Of a stretch of DNA of 49,925 nt, positions 41,340 through 49,828 are shown piece after piece. Each line of letters begins with the position of its first letter. Positions within the stretch are counted from its first letter, which is position 1. The notes below the pieces were generated by a model. That model was not told where the DNA came from. It worked only from the letters and a program-made list of their open reading frames with translations, and made no database searches. The stretch is from Myxococcota bacterium (GTDB lineage: Bacteria; Myxococcota_A; UBA9160; UBA4427). Position numbers and translations under genes: made by a program. The stretch lies in contig JAPYTP010000017.1 in the NCBI GenBank assembly GCA_029941885.1, forward strand, positions 1 through 49,925, read 5' to 3'.

Positions 41340-41372
41340 CTGATTCGAGCGCGGGACGAACTCTGATTCGAG
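41340..41372. repeat. direct repeat CTGATTCGAG x2 upstream of the nitrile hydratase operon
   Basis: The 10-mer CTGATTCGAG occurs at 41340-41349 and again at 41363-41372, 23 bp apart start to start. Both copies lie within 55 bp of the first gene of the operon. Spacing of about two helical turns would place two proteins on the same face of the DNA. Its regulatory role is inferred. Confidence 0.4.
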
Positions 41373-41479
41373 TCCGAAGCGCGGGGCCGCATCGTACTCG
41401 ACTTTGGCACAGGGTGGCGCATCGGTCATGGGGCCAGGTCATCGCCGGGCAGCGCATCAGGCGCCCGTGCTGCTGGAGA

Positions 41480-44400
41480 TCAGGAGTCGCGGCGTCGTTT
41501 CCGACCGAGCCAGAAAAGAAGTCCGGCACCGGCGCTGAGCATGCCGATTGCCGAAGGTTCGGGCACGAGGAGACCGGGCTCACAGGCATCGCCTAGCAGA
41601 TTCGCATCGGCGTCCTCCTGGGCCATCGAACAGACGCCCGCCACTCCACAATCGAGATTGGCGCTGCAATTGGTCCCCAGTAGCGACAGATCACCCGCGG
41701 TGCACGTTCCACCGCCCGGTCCATTCGGCGCGGCCGGACAGTTGTCTACGCCGTTGAGAACGAGATCCTCGTCGCGGTCGATCCCCATGCGCTGGCCTGA
41801 TCCGGGCGGGACGGCGGTATAGGTCAGCGTCTGCGCAGCCCCCGCCGGATTCGCTTTGGCGCGAAGCGTCGCCTCGGTGATCGCCGGCCCGTTGTCGTCG
41901 GGCGTATAGGCACCACCCGGTGCGCTGAAGTAGCCCTTCTCGACGCCGCCCTCGACCGTCTTCACGATCACGTCACATTGTGTGACGGCGCCCCCGAGTA
42001 CCTTCGATTCGAAAGCGGCGCCGGCCGCGGTGTCGATCAAGGTGATGCGTGCGGTGACATCAGCCACGCCGAAATTGGCGGGTCCGATCGTTACCTGCTG
42101 GCCGACGATCGGAGCGATATCCGTCGGGAAGGCCAGCATGAAGGCCTCCAGGTCGATCTCTTCCTGGTTGTCGAGCGCGAAGACACCGGCGGAGACGAAG
42201 GTCTTCAGCGTGTCGACGGATCCGTCGTGCAGGAACCCAGACCCACGAACTTGATCTCCCGCGACACTGAACATTCCCGTCTTCTGATACATGTTCCGGA
42301 TGTGGGGGACCTTCATGTGCTGCGGTTCGCCTTCGAAGCTCTCCTCGCCGCCGGTCCCGAAGAAGCCATTCAGCGGATCGAGGCTGTGACAGCCATCGCA
42401 GTCCTCGACCGTGTCGGTGGCATTGGGGTCGAGTTGCGCGCACTCTGTCGTGCCCGGACCGCAGCTGAACCAGCGATTCGATCCCCGGAGCTCACTTGCC
42501 GCGGGAGCCATCGGGTTTGCGAGCGAGCCATCGAGAGCGCGCACGGGGTTCGGAGGCAGCTGGACCTGGAGAATGAAGTCCGCGAACTGCTGCATCTCGG
42601 TCCCGGTGATCGTGCCCTCCTTGCCCACCAGTCCTTCGAAGGCCACGATGAAATTTCGAAACGCCGGATCTTCGTCGCAGGGTGCTTCCGTCGCCCCCGC
42701 CTCGGAATAGCCAGGCATGGTGCAGGGATCCGTTCCGAAGAATCCGTCGGCTCGATCGCCTCGCCAATGCATCGCGCCGTGAGTCGACATTCCGCGGAGA
42801 GTCTGAGTCGTCATCGGACCCTTCATGGGGTGGAAGGGGCCGGTCGGGTTCGTCAATTCCAGAAGCAGATCGGGTTGCGGCTGGTTGTTGACGCCGAGCG
42901 TGTCATCCGGATCTCCCAGATTCCAGGCCAGGGCGTCCAGGTCCCCGAAGATGTGGCAGCTCGAACACGAGGCCTCCCCATTGCCCGAGGTCAGGGTCGC
43001 GTCGTACAAGAAGGGCCGGCCGACCACGATCGAATCGGGCTCGGGATTGTGCAGGGGATGGATGGCCGTGCTGAAGCCGGTGACGAGATCAATCACTTCG
43101 ACTGAATTGTTGAAGCGAGTGGTGACGTAGATCCGGTTGTTCGCCTCGTCGAGAGCGACGCCGGTCGGACCCCCTCCGAGCGTCGGCAGGTAGTCGGCGC
43201 TCTGGGCCGTCGGATCAAAATTCGTCTCGAAGGCGGGGTCCTCGAGTTCGGTCCGCGTGAACACGCCTATCCTGCTGGAGCCGAATGCGGGAACGAAGAT
43301 CGTTTCCCCGTCACTCGAGATCGCCGGCTGTAGCGGTGTCGCCAGGCTATGAGAGATCTGACCGTTGATCGCCGCGTGATCGGCGCCGGCGTCGGTGTGA
43401 AGCGCGCTGTAGTCGATGTGGCGATTGAGATGCTGGACGTCTTGCGAGGGACCGCTCGGATCGAGGATCGTGATTCTCGATTCCGAGAGATGTCCCTGAA
43501 CGGTCGAACCACCGTGAATACCGGGGCCTTCGAAGCGAATGTGGTTTGGACTCTCGGTATTCGTGACGTAGATCTTTCCGCTGATCGGATTGACCACCAT
43601 GTTGAACAGGGTCGTCCCGACCGAACTGAACACGAGGCCCTTGGCCAGTGTGTTGGCATCGAACGCGAAAACATCATTGTCCGGGAGCGAGAAGGGAAGG
43701 GCGCCGGTCCAGATTGCGTTCGCGGAATCTCTCCAGTCCGCACCGTCGTATTTCACGATCACACCGCTTTCGGGGGCCGCGTCGCCGTTGGCGTTGTCGT
43801 CGGGTCCCACGATTCCGCCGGGGGCGATTCCGGTAGGGGGCGCGCCATCGAAACCATCCGGTACGAGGGTCTCGCCGACCGTCGTCGTCTGATTGCCAGA
43901 CATGAAGGCCGCCACATAGACGTTCGTACCGTCGGTTGCGAGCGCCCGCGGCGTGTCGGAAAAGAAGCTAAGTACGTCGATCGGAGTCCCACCGATCGAG
44001 GGGCCGAGGGCCAGAGCATCGAATACCCAGACATCTGCACGATCGATTCCGGGGGTGGTGAAGCGGGGGTCCGCGGGATTGGAAACATCGAAGACGGTGG
44101 CGAGGGACAGATGTTTTCGGTGTTGTCCGCGATGGGCCGTCGTGATGAATGCACGATTGTCCCCGACGCCCGCGAAGACGATGTCCCGGGGTTCGTCGCC
44201 GACGAGCAGCGTTCGCTCGACGATCGGATCTGCCCCGGAGAGGTCGACGATGCTGACGCTGTCCGAGAGATGGTTGACGACCCACACCTCGTCGTTCGTT
44301 CTCGCGGCGACCGCGACCGGCTCCATTCCGACGGGGACAGCGGACGAGAAGCTGAGACCCCCTGCGCCGACGTCGAAGATCTCGAGCGTGTTGTCCGGGG

Positions 44401-44575
44401 TGTTGACGACAAAGAGCTGACTTCCATCCGGCGACAACACGAGCGGGCGCACGTGGCCACTTTCGAAAGCGACGAAGGAGACCTGGGCGAGAGCATCGCT
44501 CGACTGAATCGAGAGCAGTGCAAGGGAGAGCACGAGGGCGAGGGAGATCCCGTGGGGGCGGGGAAGCATTTTCAT
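41480..44575 (-). CDS. secreted YVTN-propeller / di-heme cytochrome c (CCP/MauG-like) with TSP3-like repeats and PEP-CTERM tail
   Basis: A 1031-residue protein. A signal peptide (ISLALVLSLALLSIQSS, cleaved near ALAQ) is followed by a YVTN-type beta-propeller (~35-520; repeats such as PLVLSPDGSQLFVVNTPDNTLEIFD and GVALDEANNRIYVTTRFNNSVEVID). Two CxxCH heme sites come next, CSSCH (537-541) and CDGCH (726-730), with MKVPHIRNM and GSGFLHDGSVDTLKTFV as in cytochrome c peroxidase/MauG enzymes. Thrombospondin-3-like Ca-binding repeats (~929-1000; DRDEDLVLNGVDNCP) and a PEP-CTERM end (VPEPS, helix, RKRRR; 1004-1031) finish it. An exosortase should process the tail. No exosortase is in the window. The role may be surface oxidation or electron transfer. 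Confidence 0.9.
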   Translation of the reverse strand: MKMLPRPHGISLALVLSLALLSIQSSDALAQVSFVAFESGHVRPLVLSPDGSQLFVVNTPDNTLEIFDVGAGGLSFSSAVPVGMEPVAVAARTNDEVWVVNHLSDSVSIVDLSGADPIVERTLLVGDEPRDIVFAGVGDNRAFITTAHRGQHRKHLSLATVFDVSNPADPRFTTPGIDRADVWVFDALALGPSIGGTPIDVLSFFSDTPRALATDGTNVYVAAFMSGNQTTTVGETLVPDGFDGAPPTGIAPGGIVGPDDNANGDAAPESGVIVKYDGADWRDSANAIWTGALPFSLPDNDVFAFDANTLAKGLVFSSVGTTLFNMVVNPISGKIYVTNTESPNHIRFEGPGIHGGSTVQGHLSESRITILDPSGPSQDVQHLNRHIDYSALHTDAGADHAAINGQISHSLATPLQPAISSDGETIFVPAFGSSRIGVFTRTELEDPAFETNFDPTAQSADYLPTLGGGPTGVALDEANNRIYVTTRFNNSVEVIDLVTGFSTAIHPLHNPEPDSIVVGRPFLYDATLTSGNGEASCSSCHIFGDLDALAWNLGDPDDTLGVNNQPQPDLLLELTNPTGPFHPMKGPMTTQTLRGMSTHGAMHWRGDRADGFFGTDPCTMPGYSEAGATEAPCDEDPAFRNFIVAFEGLVGKEGTITGTEMQQFADFILQVQLPPNPVRALDGSLANPMAPAASELRGSNRWFSCGPGTTECAQLDPNATDTVEDCDGCHSLDPLNGFFGTGGEESFEGEPQHMKVPHIRNMYQKTGMFSVAGDQVRGSGFLHDGSVDTLKTFVSAGVFALDNQEEIDLEAFMLAFPTDIAPIVGQQVTIGPANFGVADVTARITLIDTAAGAAFESKVLGGAVTQCDVIVKTVEGGVEKGYFSAPGGAYTPDDNGPAITEATLRAKANPAGAAQTLTYTAVPPGSGQRMGIDRDEDLVLNGVDNCPAAPNGPGGGTCTAGDLSLLGTNCSANLDCGVAGVCSMAQEDADANLLGDACEPGLLVPEPSAIGMLSAGAGLLFWLGRKRRRDS

Positions 44576-44920
44576 GAGGGGGACCGATCCTGCTGCGTAT
44601 TGAGGGGTCTTTCGGAGGAGGAATGCGAGCATCCTCCTCCAGTTGGATGTACCGCCGATGCCGGCGATAGTGCGCTGCGCGGAGGAGGTCGGAAGTCCTT
44701 GCCCGCTACCAGGCATTCTACGCGACATGCATGGGAAAATGTTCGAAACTCGCCTGACTCGGAGCCTGAGAGCTCCCAGACGCGCGACGATCGGCGGGAT
44801 TCACTCGTGTTGCGCGGGACATGCGCAATCCAAGGCGAGACTTTCGGTGCGGCGAGGCGAGAGGCCGAGTGAGGCCCATGATCGAGGCTGCGAGCGGGGT
44901 CTGCTCGGCGTGGGGGAGCG
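44576..44920. other. 345-bp gap with a 27-bp hairpin (44614-44640)
   Basis: No gene is supported here. GGAGGAGGA (44614-44622) and TCCTCCTCC (44632-44640) form a perfect 9-bp stem, extended by TGC/GCA inside. On the minus strand it lies about 40-65 bases before the cytochrome start, so it would be in the leader of that message. A further GGAGGAGG occurs at 44681-44688. No T-run follows on either side, so it is not a classical terminator. A possible promoter for the cytochrome gene should lie upstream, but I see no clear boxes. Confidence 0.5.
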
Positions 44921-45340
44921 CTACCGGAGTTCGATGACGTAGCGGCGCAGATTGAGTGGGTGGTTCTCAGCCGAATCCACTTCGATCATGTAGAGGCCCG
45001 GCGTCAGGAAGGTCGGATCGATCTCGAGGCGCAGGTCGGAGTCCTCGGCCGACATCCGACTCGCCGTGGTGTCGAGTCTTCGGCCGTCCCCCGCGATGAC
45101 CCGGACCGGTCGAGTCTCGCTTCCGAGTGCCGAGTCGTCGAGGCTCAGCAGAAGGACGAGTTGCCCGCTTCGGGGCAACTCCGTTCGGTCGAGTATCAGG
45201 CGTCCCCGCTCGGCGATCCGCAAGATCGCTGGGGATGACGCGGGCTCGCTCAGGAGCAGGCTCCCAACTCCTACGACGAGTCCGATCCCAACCGCGAGGA
45301 TTGCTGCCCCGATGAGCATTCTGGCCGACAATCGGTTCAT
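44921..45340 (-). CDS. small membrane-anchored protein of unknown function
   Basis: A 139-residue protein. One hydrophobic segment (ARMLIGAAILAVGIGLVVGVGSLLL, split here as residues ~7-31) is followed by a beta-rich extracytoplasmic domain (ILRIAERGRLILDRTELPRSG...LRLEIDPTFLTPGLYMIEV), ending in YVIELR. The strand pattern and GLYMIEV turn suggest an Ig-like or carbohydrate-binding-like fold. GGAG lies seven bases before the ATG. Proteins of this shape often sit next to RskA-type anti-sigma factors, but none is here. I do not recognise a family. It is transcribed on its own, in the same direction as the cytochrome gene 345 bp away. Confidence 0.7.
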   Translation of the reverse strand: MNRLSARMLIGAAILAVGIGLVVGVGSLLLSEPASSPAILRIAERGRLILDRTELPRSGQLVLLLSLDDSALGSETRPVRVIAGDGRRLDTTASRMSAEDSDLRLEIDPTFLTPGLYMIEVDSAENHPLNLRRYVIELR

Positions 45341-45437
45341 TCCGGATCTCCGGGGCGCTCGATGCGATGGGCTCTACGTCCCAGGCGTTCGCAAGGATCG
45401 CAAACCGATGTCTTCCAGGATGCGATCGGGATCCGGG

Positions 45438-46223
45438 TCAGTACTTGTCGATGAAGGCCGCCACGACGGCGTTGAAGCGATCGGGTTGTTCGAAATAGGT
45501 CGAGTGGCCGGCGCCGTCGAAGCGCTCGAGCAGGGCGCCGGGAATCGTGTTCGCCACGTTTTCCAGGACGTCGGGGGGAAAGAGCACATCCTTGTCCCCG
45601 GAGAGCACCAGGGTCGGCGTCCCGAAGTTCTCGAGTGCTGCGGGCTCGGTCTTCGCAGCCGACATGCTGGCGAGCAGGGCGGGCGGCACGTCGTTCATGT
45701 TGGCGATCTGTTCGTAGAGAAATGCCATGCGGGGCTCGCGGGACGGGTAGTCGTCGGCGAGAGCGGCTCCTCCCGGACCCACGATACCGCCCATTCCCTG
45801 TACCCGTTCGGCGATCTTCGAAAACGAGTCTCGGACCACGTCCGTCCACAGGCCACCCGGCGTCCCGCATAACACGAGGCAGCGGATCCGTTCGGGATGC
45901 GCGATGGCCGCGGGCAGCCCCGTCCAGCCGCCCATGGATTGGCAGACGAGGGCTGTTCGCTCGATCCCCTCCGCATCGAGGATGGCAAGCAGGTCGGCCG
46001 GAAAATGCGTGACCTCGAGATCTTCATCGGCGCAGGCCGAACGCGCGAAGCCGCGATGGTCGAAGACGACGACCCGGAGCCCACGATCGAGGAAGAAGGG
46101 GACCTGTTGCCACCAGCTCGCGGCGTTGCCCCCTGCGCCATGGGCAAAGACCAACGCGGGATCATCCGGGTTGCCGTAGCTCTCGTAGTAGAGGCTCGCG
46201 CCGGCATGTTCGACTCTGGACAT
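45438..46223 (-). CDS. alpha/beta hydrolase
   Basis: A 261-residue hydrolase. The oxyanion region FAHGAGG (26-32), FDHRGFARS, nucleophile elbow CQSMGG with Ser96, acid Asp212 in SGDKDVLFP, and His240 in DGAGHSTYF form a complete triad. The elbow begins with Cys rather than the usual Gly. ATG 46223 is preceded by GGAGG. Family members act on esters, thioesters or C-C bonds such as meta-cleavage products; no ring-cleavage dioxygenase is nearby. It is divergent from the crotonase gene across 211 bp. Confidence 0.9.
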   Translation of the reverse strand: MSRVEHAGASLYYESYGNPDDPALVFAHGAGGNAASWWQQVPFFLDRGLRVVVFDHRGFARSACADEDLEVTHFPADLLAILDAEGIERTALVCQSMGGWTGLPAAIAHPERIRCLVLCGTPGGLWTDVVRDSFSKIAERVQGMGGIVGPGGAALADDYPSREPRMAFLYEQIANMNDVPPALLASMSAAKTEPAALENFGTPTLVLSGDKDVLFPPDVLENVANTIPGALLERFDGAGHSTYFEQPDRFNAVVAAFIDKY

Positions 46224-46434
46224 GGTTGACCTCCGTGTTCCGAGCATACACCGGCGGAGGGCCGTGCAGCACAAGCCGGAGGCGGCCGGGGATTCGGGCG
46301 GGTAGAACGGACCGCCGACGCTCACCGGGACATCCTTTTCGAGGGCCAGTCGGTACCATGATGGCCCGACCGGAACACGCAGGGCCAGGCCCGTTGCAGC
46401 CTCTCGTTGGACACCCCCCCTTCGAGGCGGACGA

Positions 46435-47122
46435 ATGAGTCATCTGAGAATCGAACGCGAGCCGCCACTGCGACGGGTGAAATTGGATACCGGGAGGAGG
46501 AACGTACTGAAGCTCGAGGCCGTGAAGGCTCTCACCGACGCGATCTCGGTCGATTCCGAAGCTCCGGTGGCCGTGCTCGAGGGACGACCGGACGGCTTCT
46601 GCTCGGGCCTCGACAACGAGACGCTGGCCCGGGGGCCCTCCCTCGGAGAGAGCCGAACTGCTGTCCGCGATGGGCGAGTTGCTCCTGGCGGCGCTCGATG
46701 GGCCGACGCGGATCGTGGCGGCGTGCGAGGGACACGCGGTGGCGGCGGGAGCGATGTTGCTTCTGGTCGCAGACGTTCGGATCGGGGCTCATGGCTGCTA
46801 CAAGATTGGCTTTACCGAGCCGCGTTTCGGCATGCCGCTCCTCGAACTGCCCGCTCTGCTGGCGCGAGAGCGTCTGGATCGACGTCGGCTGCACGCCTCG
46901 ACGGTCCTCGGCGTGACGGTCGGTCCACAGGAAGCCGTGGCGGTGGGATTTCTGGATGAGGTCGTGGATCCGGCCGACCTTCATTCCGCGGCGCTCGAGC
47001 GAGCGCGACAGATCGCCGGACTGAGCGAAGCCGCCTATCGAGGCACGATCGATTCGGTATGGGGCCCGACGATCAAGCGCATTCGGGCGCTCGTCGAGGA
47101 ACGCGGACCGAGGCGGTCGTAG
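46435..47122 (+). pseudogene. enoyl-CoA hydratase/isomerase (crotonase) gene with a frameshift
   Basis: From ATG 46435 the first frame gives VAVLEGRPDGFCSGLDNETLARGP. The rest of a crotonase follows in another frame from about 46640: ERAELLSAMGELLLAALDG, then VAACEGHAVAAGAMLLLVADVRIG and YKIGFTEPRFGMPLLELPA, ending at 47122. The shift falls at CCCGGGGGCCC; one G fewer in 46631-46635 would give an intact ~228-residue protein. Crotonases hydrate or isomerise acyl-CoA thioesters. The oxyanion segments and the FTEPRFGMP loop are intact, so the enzyme would be functional if the frame were whole. Convergent with the epoxide hydrolase. Confidence 0.75.
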
Positions 47123-47146
47123 TCCTCTTCTCGTCGTACGGATCGA

Positions 47147-48286
47147 CTATCCGAGGATCGCCCGGAAGGCCGACCGAACCTCGTCCACGAAAATTTCGGG
47201 CTGTTCGAAGGCGGCGAAGTGGCCGCCCTTGTCGAGCACGTTGTGGTAGGCGAGGTTCTTGAAGCGTGCCTCGCACCACCTCCGGGAGGACTTGAAGATC
47301 TCGTGTGGGAAGATGCTGGCGGCGACCGGCACTTCGATCTCCATCATCGGCGGGCCATTGAAGCTCTCCCAGTAGAGTCGGGCGGAGGAGGCGCCTGTGG
47401 CAGGCCACCAGTAGAGCATGACATTGTCGAGCATCTCGTCCCGGGTGAGCGCGTTCTCGGGGTGGCCGTTGCAATCGGTCCAGCTCCAGAACTTTTCGAG
47501 AATCCAACCGGCCTGGCCAGCGGGGGAGTCGACGAGTCCGTAGCCGAGACTCTGGGGGCGGGTCGACTGTTGCTTCGAGTAGCCGCTGTCCTTCTCCTGG
47601 TAGTGCTGCATGCCGGCGAGGGCGGATTGCTCGAGCTCCGTCAGGTTGTCCATCGAGTCTTCGGTGGGCGGTGCGATCGGCATGTTGAGGTGGATGCCCT
47701 GACAATGCGTGGGATCCTGTCCACCGATGCAGGTCGTGACCATCGCGCCCCAATCGCCTCCCTGAGCGACGTATTTGTCGTAGCCGAGTCGCGCCATCAG
47801 TTCGGTGAAGGTGTCGGCGATCTTCTCCACGCCCCAGCCGGTTTCCGTCGGTTGATCGGAGAAGCCATATCCGGGCAGCGACGGGCAGACGACGTGGAAA
47901 GCGTCCTCGGCCTTGCCACCGTGGGCGACGGGATTGCTGAGGGGCTCGATCACCTTCTGGAACTCCACGATCGATCCGGGCCAGCCATGGGTCATGATGA
48001 GCGGTGTGGCGTTCGGCTCGGGTGATTTCACGTGGATGAAGTGGATTCCGAGGCCGTTGATCTCGGTCTTCCACTGAGGAAAGCGATTGAGTTTCGCTTC
48101 GCGGTCGCGCCAATCGTATTCCTTGCCCCAGTATTCACAGACTTCCTGGAGGTAGGCGAGCGGGATTCCCTGGGACCAGTCGTCGACGGTCTCCTTGTTG
48201 GCCCAGCGCGTGTTGGCGAGGCGCTGCTTCAGGTCGGCGATCTGCTCATCGGAAATATTGATCTCGAAGGGGGTGATCTCGCTCAT
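47147..48286 (-). CDS. epoxide hydrolase (EHN-domain alpha/beta hydrolase)
   Basis: A 379-residue enzyme. The N-terminal EHN domain (~4-115; ISDEQIADLKQRLANTRW) is followed by the oxyanion motif HGWPGS (100-105), CPSLPGYGFSDQP, and the nucleophile elbow GGDWG with Asp178. His356 lies in KGGHFAAFEQPE. Microsomal-type epoxide hydrolases open epoxides to diols through an Asp ester. The lid region (~215-300) is Trp/Tyr-rich. It is monocistronic by appearance and fits the catabolic surroundings. Juvenile-hormone-type or aromatic epoxide specificity cannot be judged. Confidence 0.92.
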   Translation of the reverse strand: MSEITPFEINISDEQIADLKQRLANTRWANKETVDDWSQGIPLAYLQEVCEYWGKEYDWRDREAKLNRFPQWKTEINGLGIHFIHVKSPEPNATPLIMTHGWPGSIVEFQKVIEPLSNPVAHGGKAEDAFHVVCPSLPGYGFSDQPTETGWGVEKIADTFTELMARLGYDKYVAQGGDWGAMVTTCIGGQDPTHCQGIHLNMPIAPPTEDSMDNLTELEQSALAGMQHYQEKDSGYSKQQSTRPQSLGYGLVDSPAGQAGWILEKFWSWTDCNGHPENALTRDEMLDNVMLYWWPATGASSARLYWESFNGPPMMEIEVPVAASIFPHEIFKSSRRWCEARFKNLAYHNVLDKGGHFAAFEQPEIFVDEVRSAFRAILG

Positions 48287-48428
48287 CGGATTCGAAGCTC
48301 CTCGCTCGAGGGTTGGGGGATTGGCGAAGCGTGATGATCGGAAATAGCGGGGGGGTCGTCCAGACCCGAAATCGGACGCGGGCCCCGGTCAGGGTCTGCT
48401 CTAGAAGGTCGCTCCAAGGGATTCCGGT

Positions 48429-49349
48429 ATGCTCTTTGCGATGGGGGAACCTCGAGTGGTCGATCGCCTGCTGGCCATCGCCGGGACGGACGCGCCCGAT
48501 GTCGCCGAGAGCAAGCTTCGCTCGTTCCGTCGACTGATCCTGCTCGTTCTGGCTTGCGAGAGCTGGCACGCCCTCGGCTACATCCCCTACTCGAGCCGGG
48601 CAGGGCTCTATGGCGGGGCTGCCGCGGCGCTCACGATCTGTGCGCTTCTGGGATGGCGTGATCGATTCGCCTGGCCGGCGCTCGCCGCGGCGGGGCTGCT
48701 CGAGCTGTCGATCGTCGTCTCGGTCGTCCCGGAGAACGCGAACCACCAATTCTTGTCGCTCGTGTTCCTGGCACTCCTGCTGCTGGTCGGTCGACCGGGG
48801 GAGCGTGGAGGATCCGATTCCCTCGACGTGGCCTGTCTTCAGGCCGTGCGACTGATCATCGCCCTCGGAATCGGCTGGGCGGGGATCATGAAGCTTCGTT
48901 ATGGCTACTTCTTCGGCGCGGAGTTCCTTTCGTTTCGAATCGCGACGGATCCGGAATTCGCCTGGGTCTTCGGCGCGTTCGTGCCCGATGCCGAGATGGC
49001 GCGGCTGGTCGGGCTGGAGAATCGCGTAGGCGAGGGGCCCTTCCGGGTGCAGGCACCGATCCTGATCGCGATCTCCAACGCGACCTGGCTCGCAGAGATC
49101 CTGCTTCCTTTCGGGTTGTTGTGGTCGCGCACGAGGGGGGCCGCGATGATGGCTTCGATCGGGCTCTTCGTGGCGATCCAGCTGGGCGCGCGTGAAGTCT
49201 TCTTTGCGGGCCTGATGGTCGGCGGGCTGCTGCTCTATTCGCGTCGCGATCGGCTCGCGGCCTTCGTGCCCGCGCTCGGCCTCTTCTACGTTTTCTGGCT
49301 GTTGCGGTCGGAGTGGACCGGCTGGTTGGGTCTCGGAGCGAATTCGTGA
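48429..49349 (+). CDS. polytopic membrane protein of unknown function
   Basis: A 306-residue protein with about seven or eight hydrophobic helices (for example GGAAAALTICALLGW, LEALSIVV-like stretch at ~90, FLSLVFLALLLLVGR, LIIALGIGWAGIMKL, EILLPFGLLW, MMASIGLFVAIQLGA). ATG 48429 has AAGGGA seven bases upstream. The segment GWAGIMKLRYGYFFGAEFL (helix then short amphipathic loop) recalls HTTM/DoxX-like vitamin K-dependent carboxylase relatives, but I am not sure. It overlaps the next gene by 4 bp (GTGA), so they are coupled. A membrane pair of unknown job, at the right end of the window. Confidence 0.8.
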   Translation: MLFAMGEPRVVDRLLAIAGTDAPDVAESKLRSFRRLILLVLACESWHALGYIPYSSRAGLYGGAAAALTICALLGWRDRFAWPALAAAGLLELSIVVSVVPENANHQFLSLVFLALLLLVGRPGERGGSDSLDVACLQAVRLIIALGIGWAGIMKLRYGYFFGAEFLSFRIATDPEFAWVFGAFVPDAEMARLVGLENRVGEGPFRVQAPILIAISNATWLAEILLPFGLLWSRTRGAAMMASIGLFVAIQLGAREVFFAGLMVGGLLLYSRRDRLAAFVPALGLFYVFWLLRSEWTGWLGLGANS

Positions 49350-49771
49350 GCGGGCGCACGCGGCGCACCGTTATGGCCGGGTTCGTGGTCCTGGTTCTGC
49401 TCTGGCCGATGATTCATCTGGCGATCGTCTCGCAAGCGCGAATCGATCCCTGGGAGTTCTTCGGCTGGGCGATGTATTCGCAGCCGGCGCAACGGGTACG
49501 GGTTCGGGTTGCGGTCGAGCGTGAGGGCGAAACCCGGCCACTGCGGGCGATGGGCGAGATGCGCCGTCGCGTGAGGGATTTCGCGAGAGCCCGGACGGCA
49601 CTGGGAACCTTCGCATCTCCCGAGAAACTCGTGGCGAAAATCTTTGCGAGCGACGAGACGATCGACGCCGTCGTGCTCGCCCTGCGCGATGTCCGTCTGG
49701 ATCTCGAATCGGCTTACATCGTTGCGGAGGACGAACGCCTTCGCTTCGAGCGAACGGCCGCCGATCGATGA
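49346..49771 (+). CDS. small membrane-anchored protein coupled to the preceding gene
   Basis: A 141-residue protein from GTG 49346, overlapping the previous stop (GTGA). One hydrophobic helix (VMAGFVVLVLLWPMIHLAIV, ~9-28) is followed by WEFFGWAMYSQPAQRVRVRV and an extracytoplasmic alpha/beta part with RRRVRDFARARTALGTF and VLALRDVRLDLESAYIV. The motif W-x-MY near the helix end resembles proteins encoded beside HTTM-type membrane proteins, often predicted to act with them. I do not recognise a named family. Translation coupling suggests a two-subunit membrane complex with the 306-residue protein. Confidence 0.75.
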   Translation: MSGRTRRTVMAGFVVLVLLWPMIHLAIVSQARIDPWEFFGWAMYSQPAQRVRVRVAVEREGETRPLRAMGEMRRRVRDFARARTALGTFASPEKLVAKIFASDETIDAVVLALRDVRLDLESAYIVAEDERLRFERTAADR

Positions 49772-49828
49772 GTGGCTCGACGGCCGGCCGTCGATGCGTG
49801 CTCGAAACGCCCGGTCGGTGCGAGTCCG

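Noticed and set aside
41402..41420. TTTGGCACAGGGTGGCGC as a sigma-54 promoter
   Set aside because: The GG-to-GC spacing is off by one and it points along the plus strand, away from both flanking minus-strand genes.
43349..44872. Plus-strand open frame of 507 codons
   Set aside because: It is antisense to the propeller-cytochrome gene, whose heme sites, signal peptide and PEP-CTERM tail prove the minus strand.
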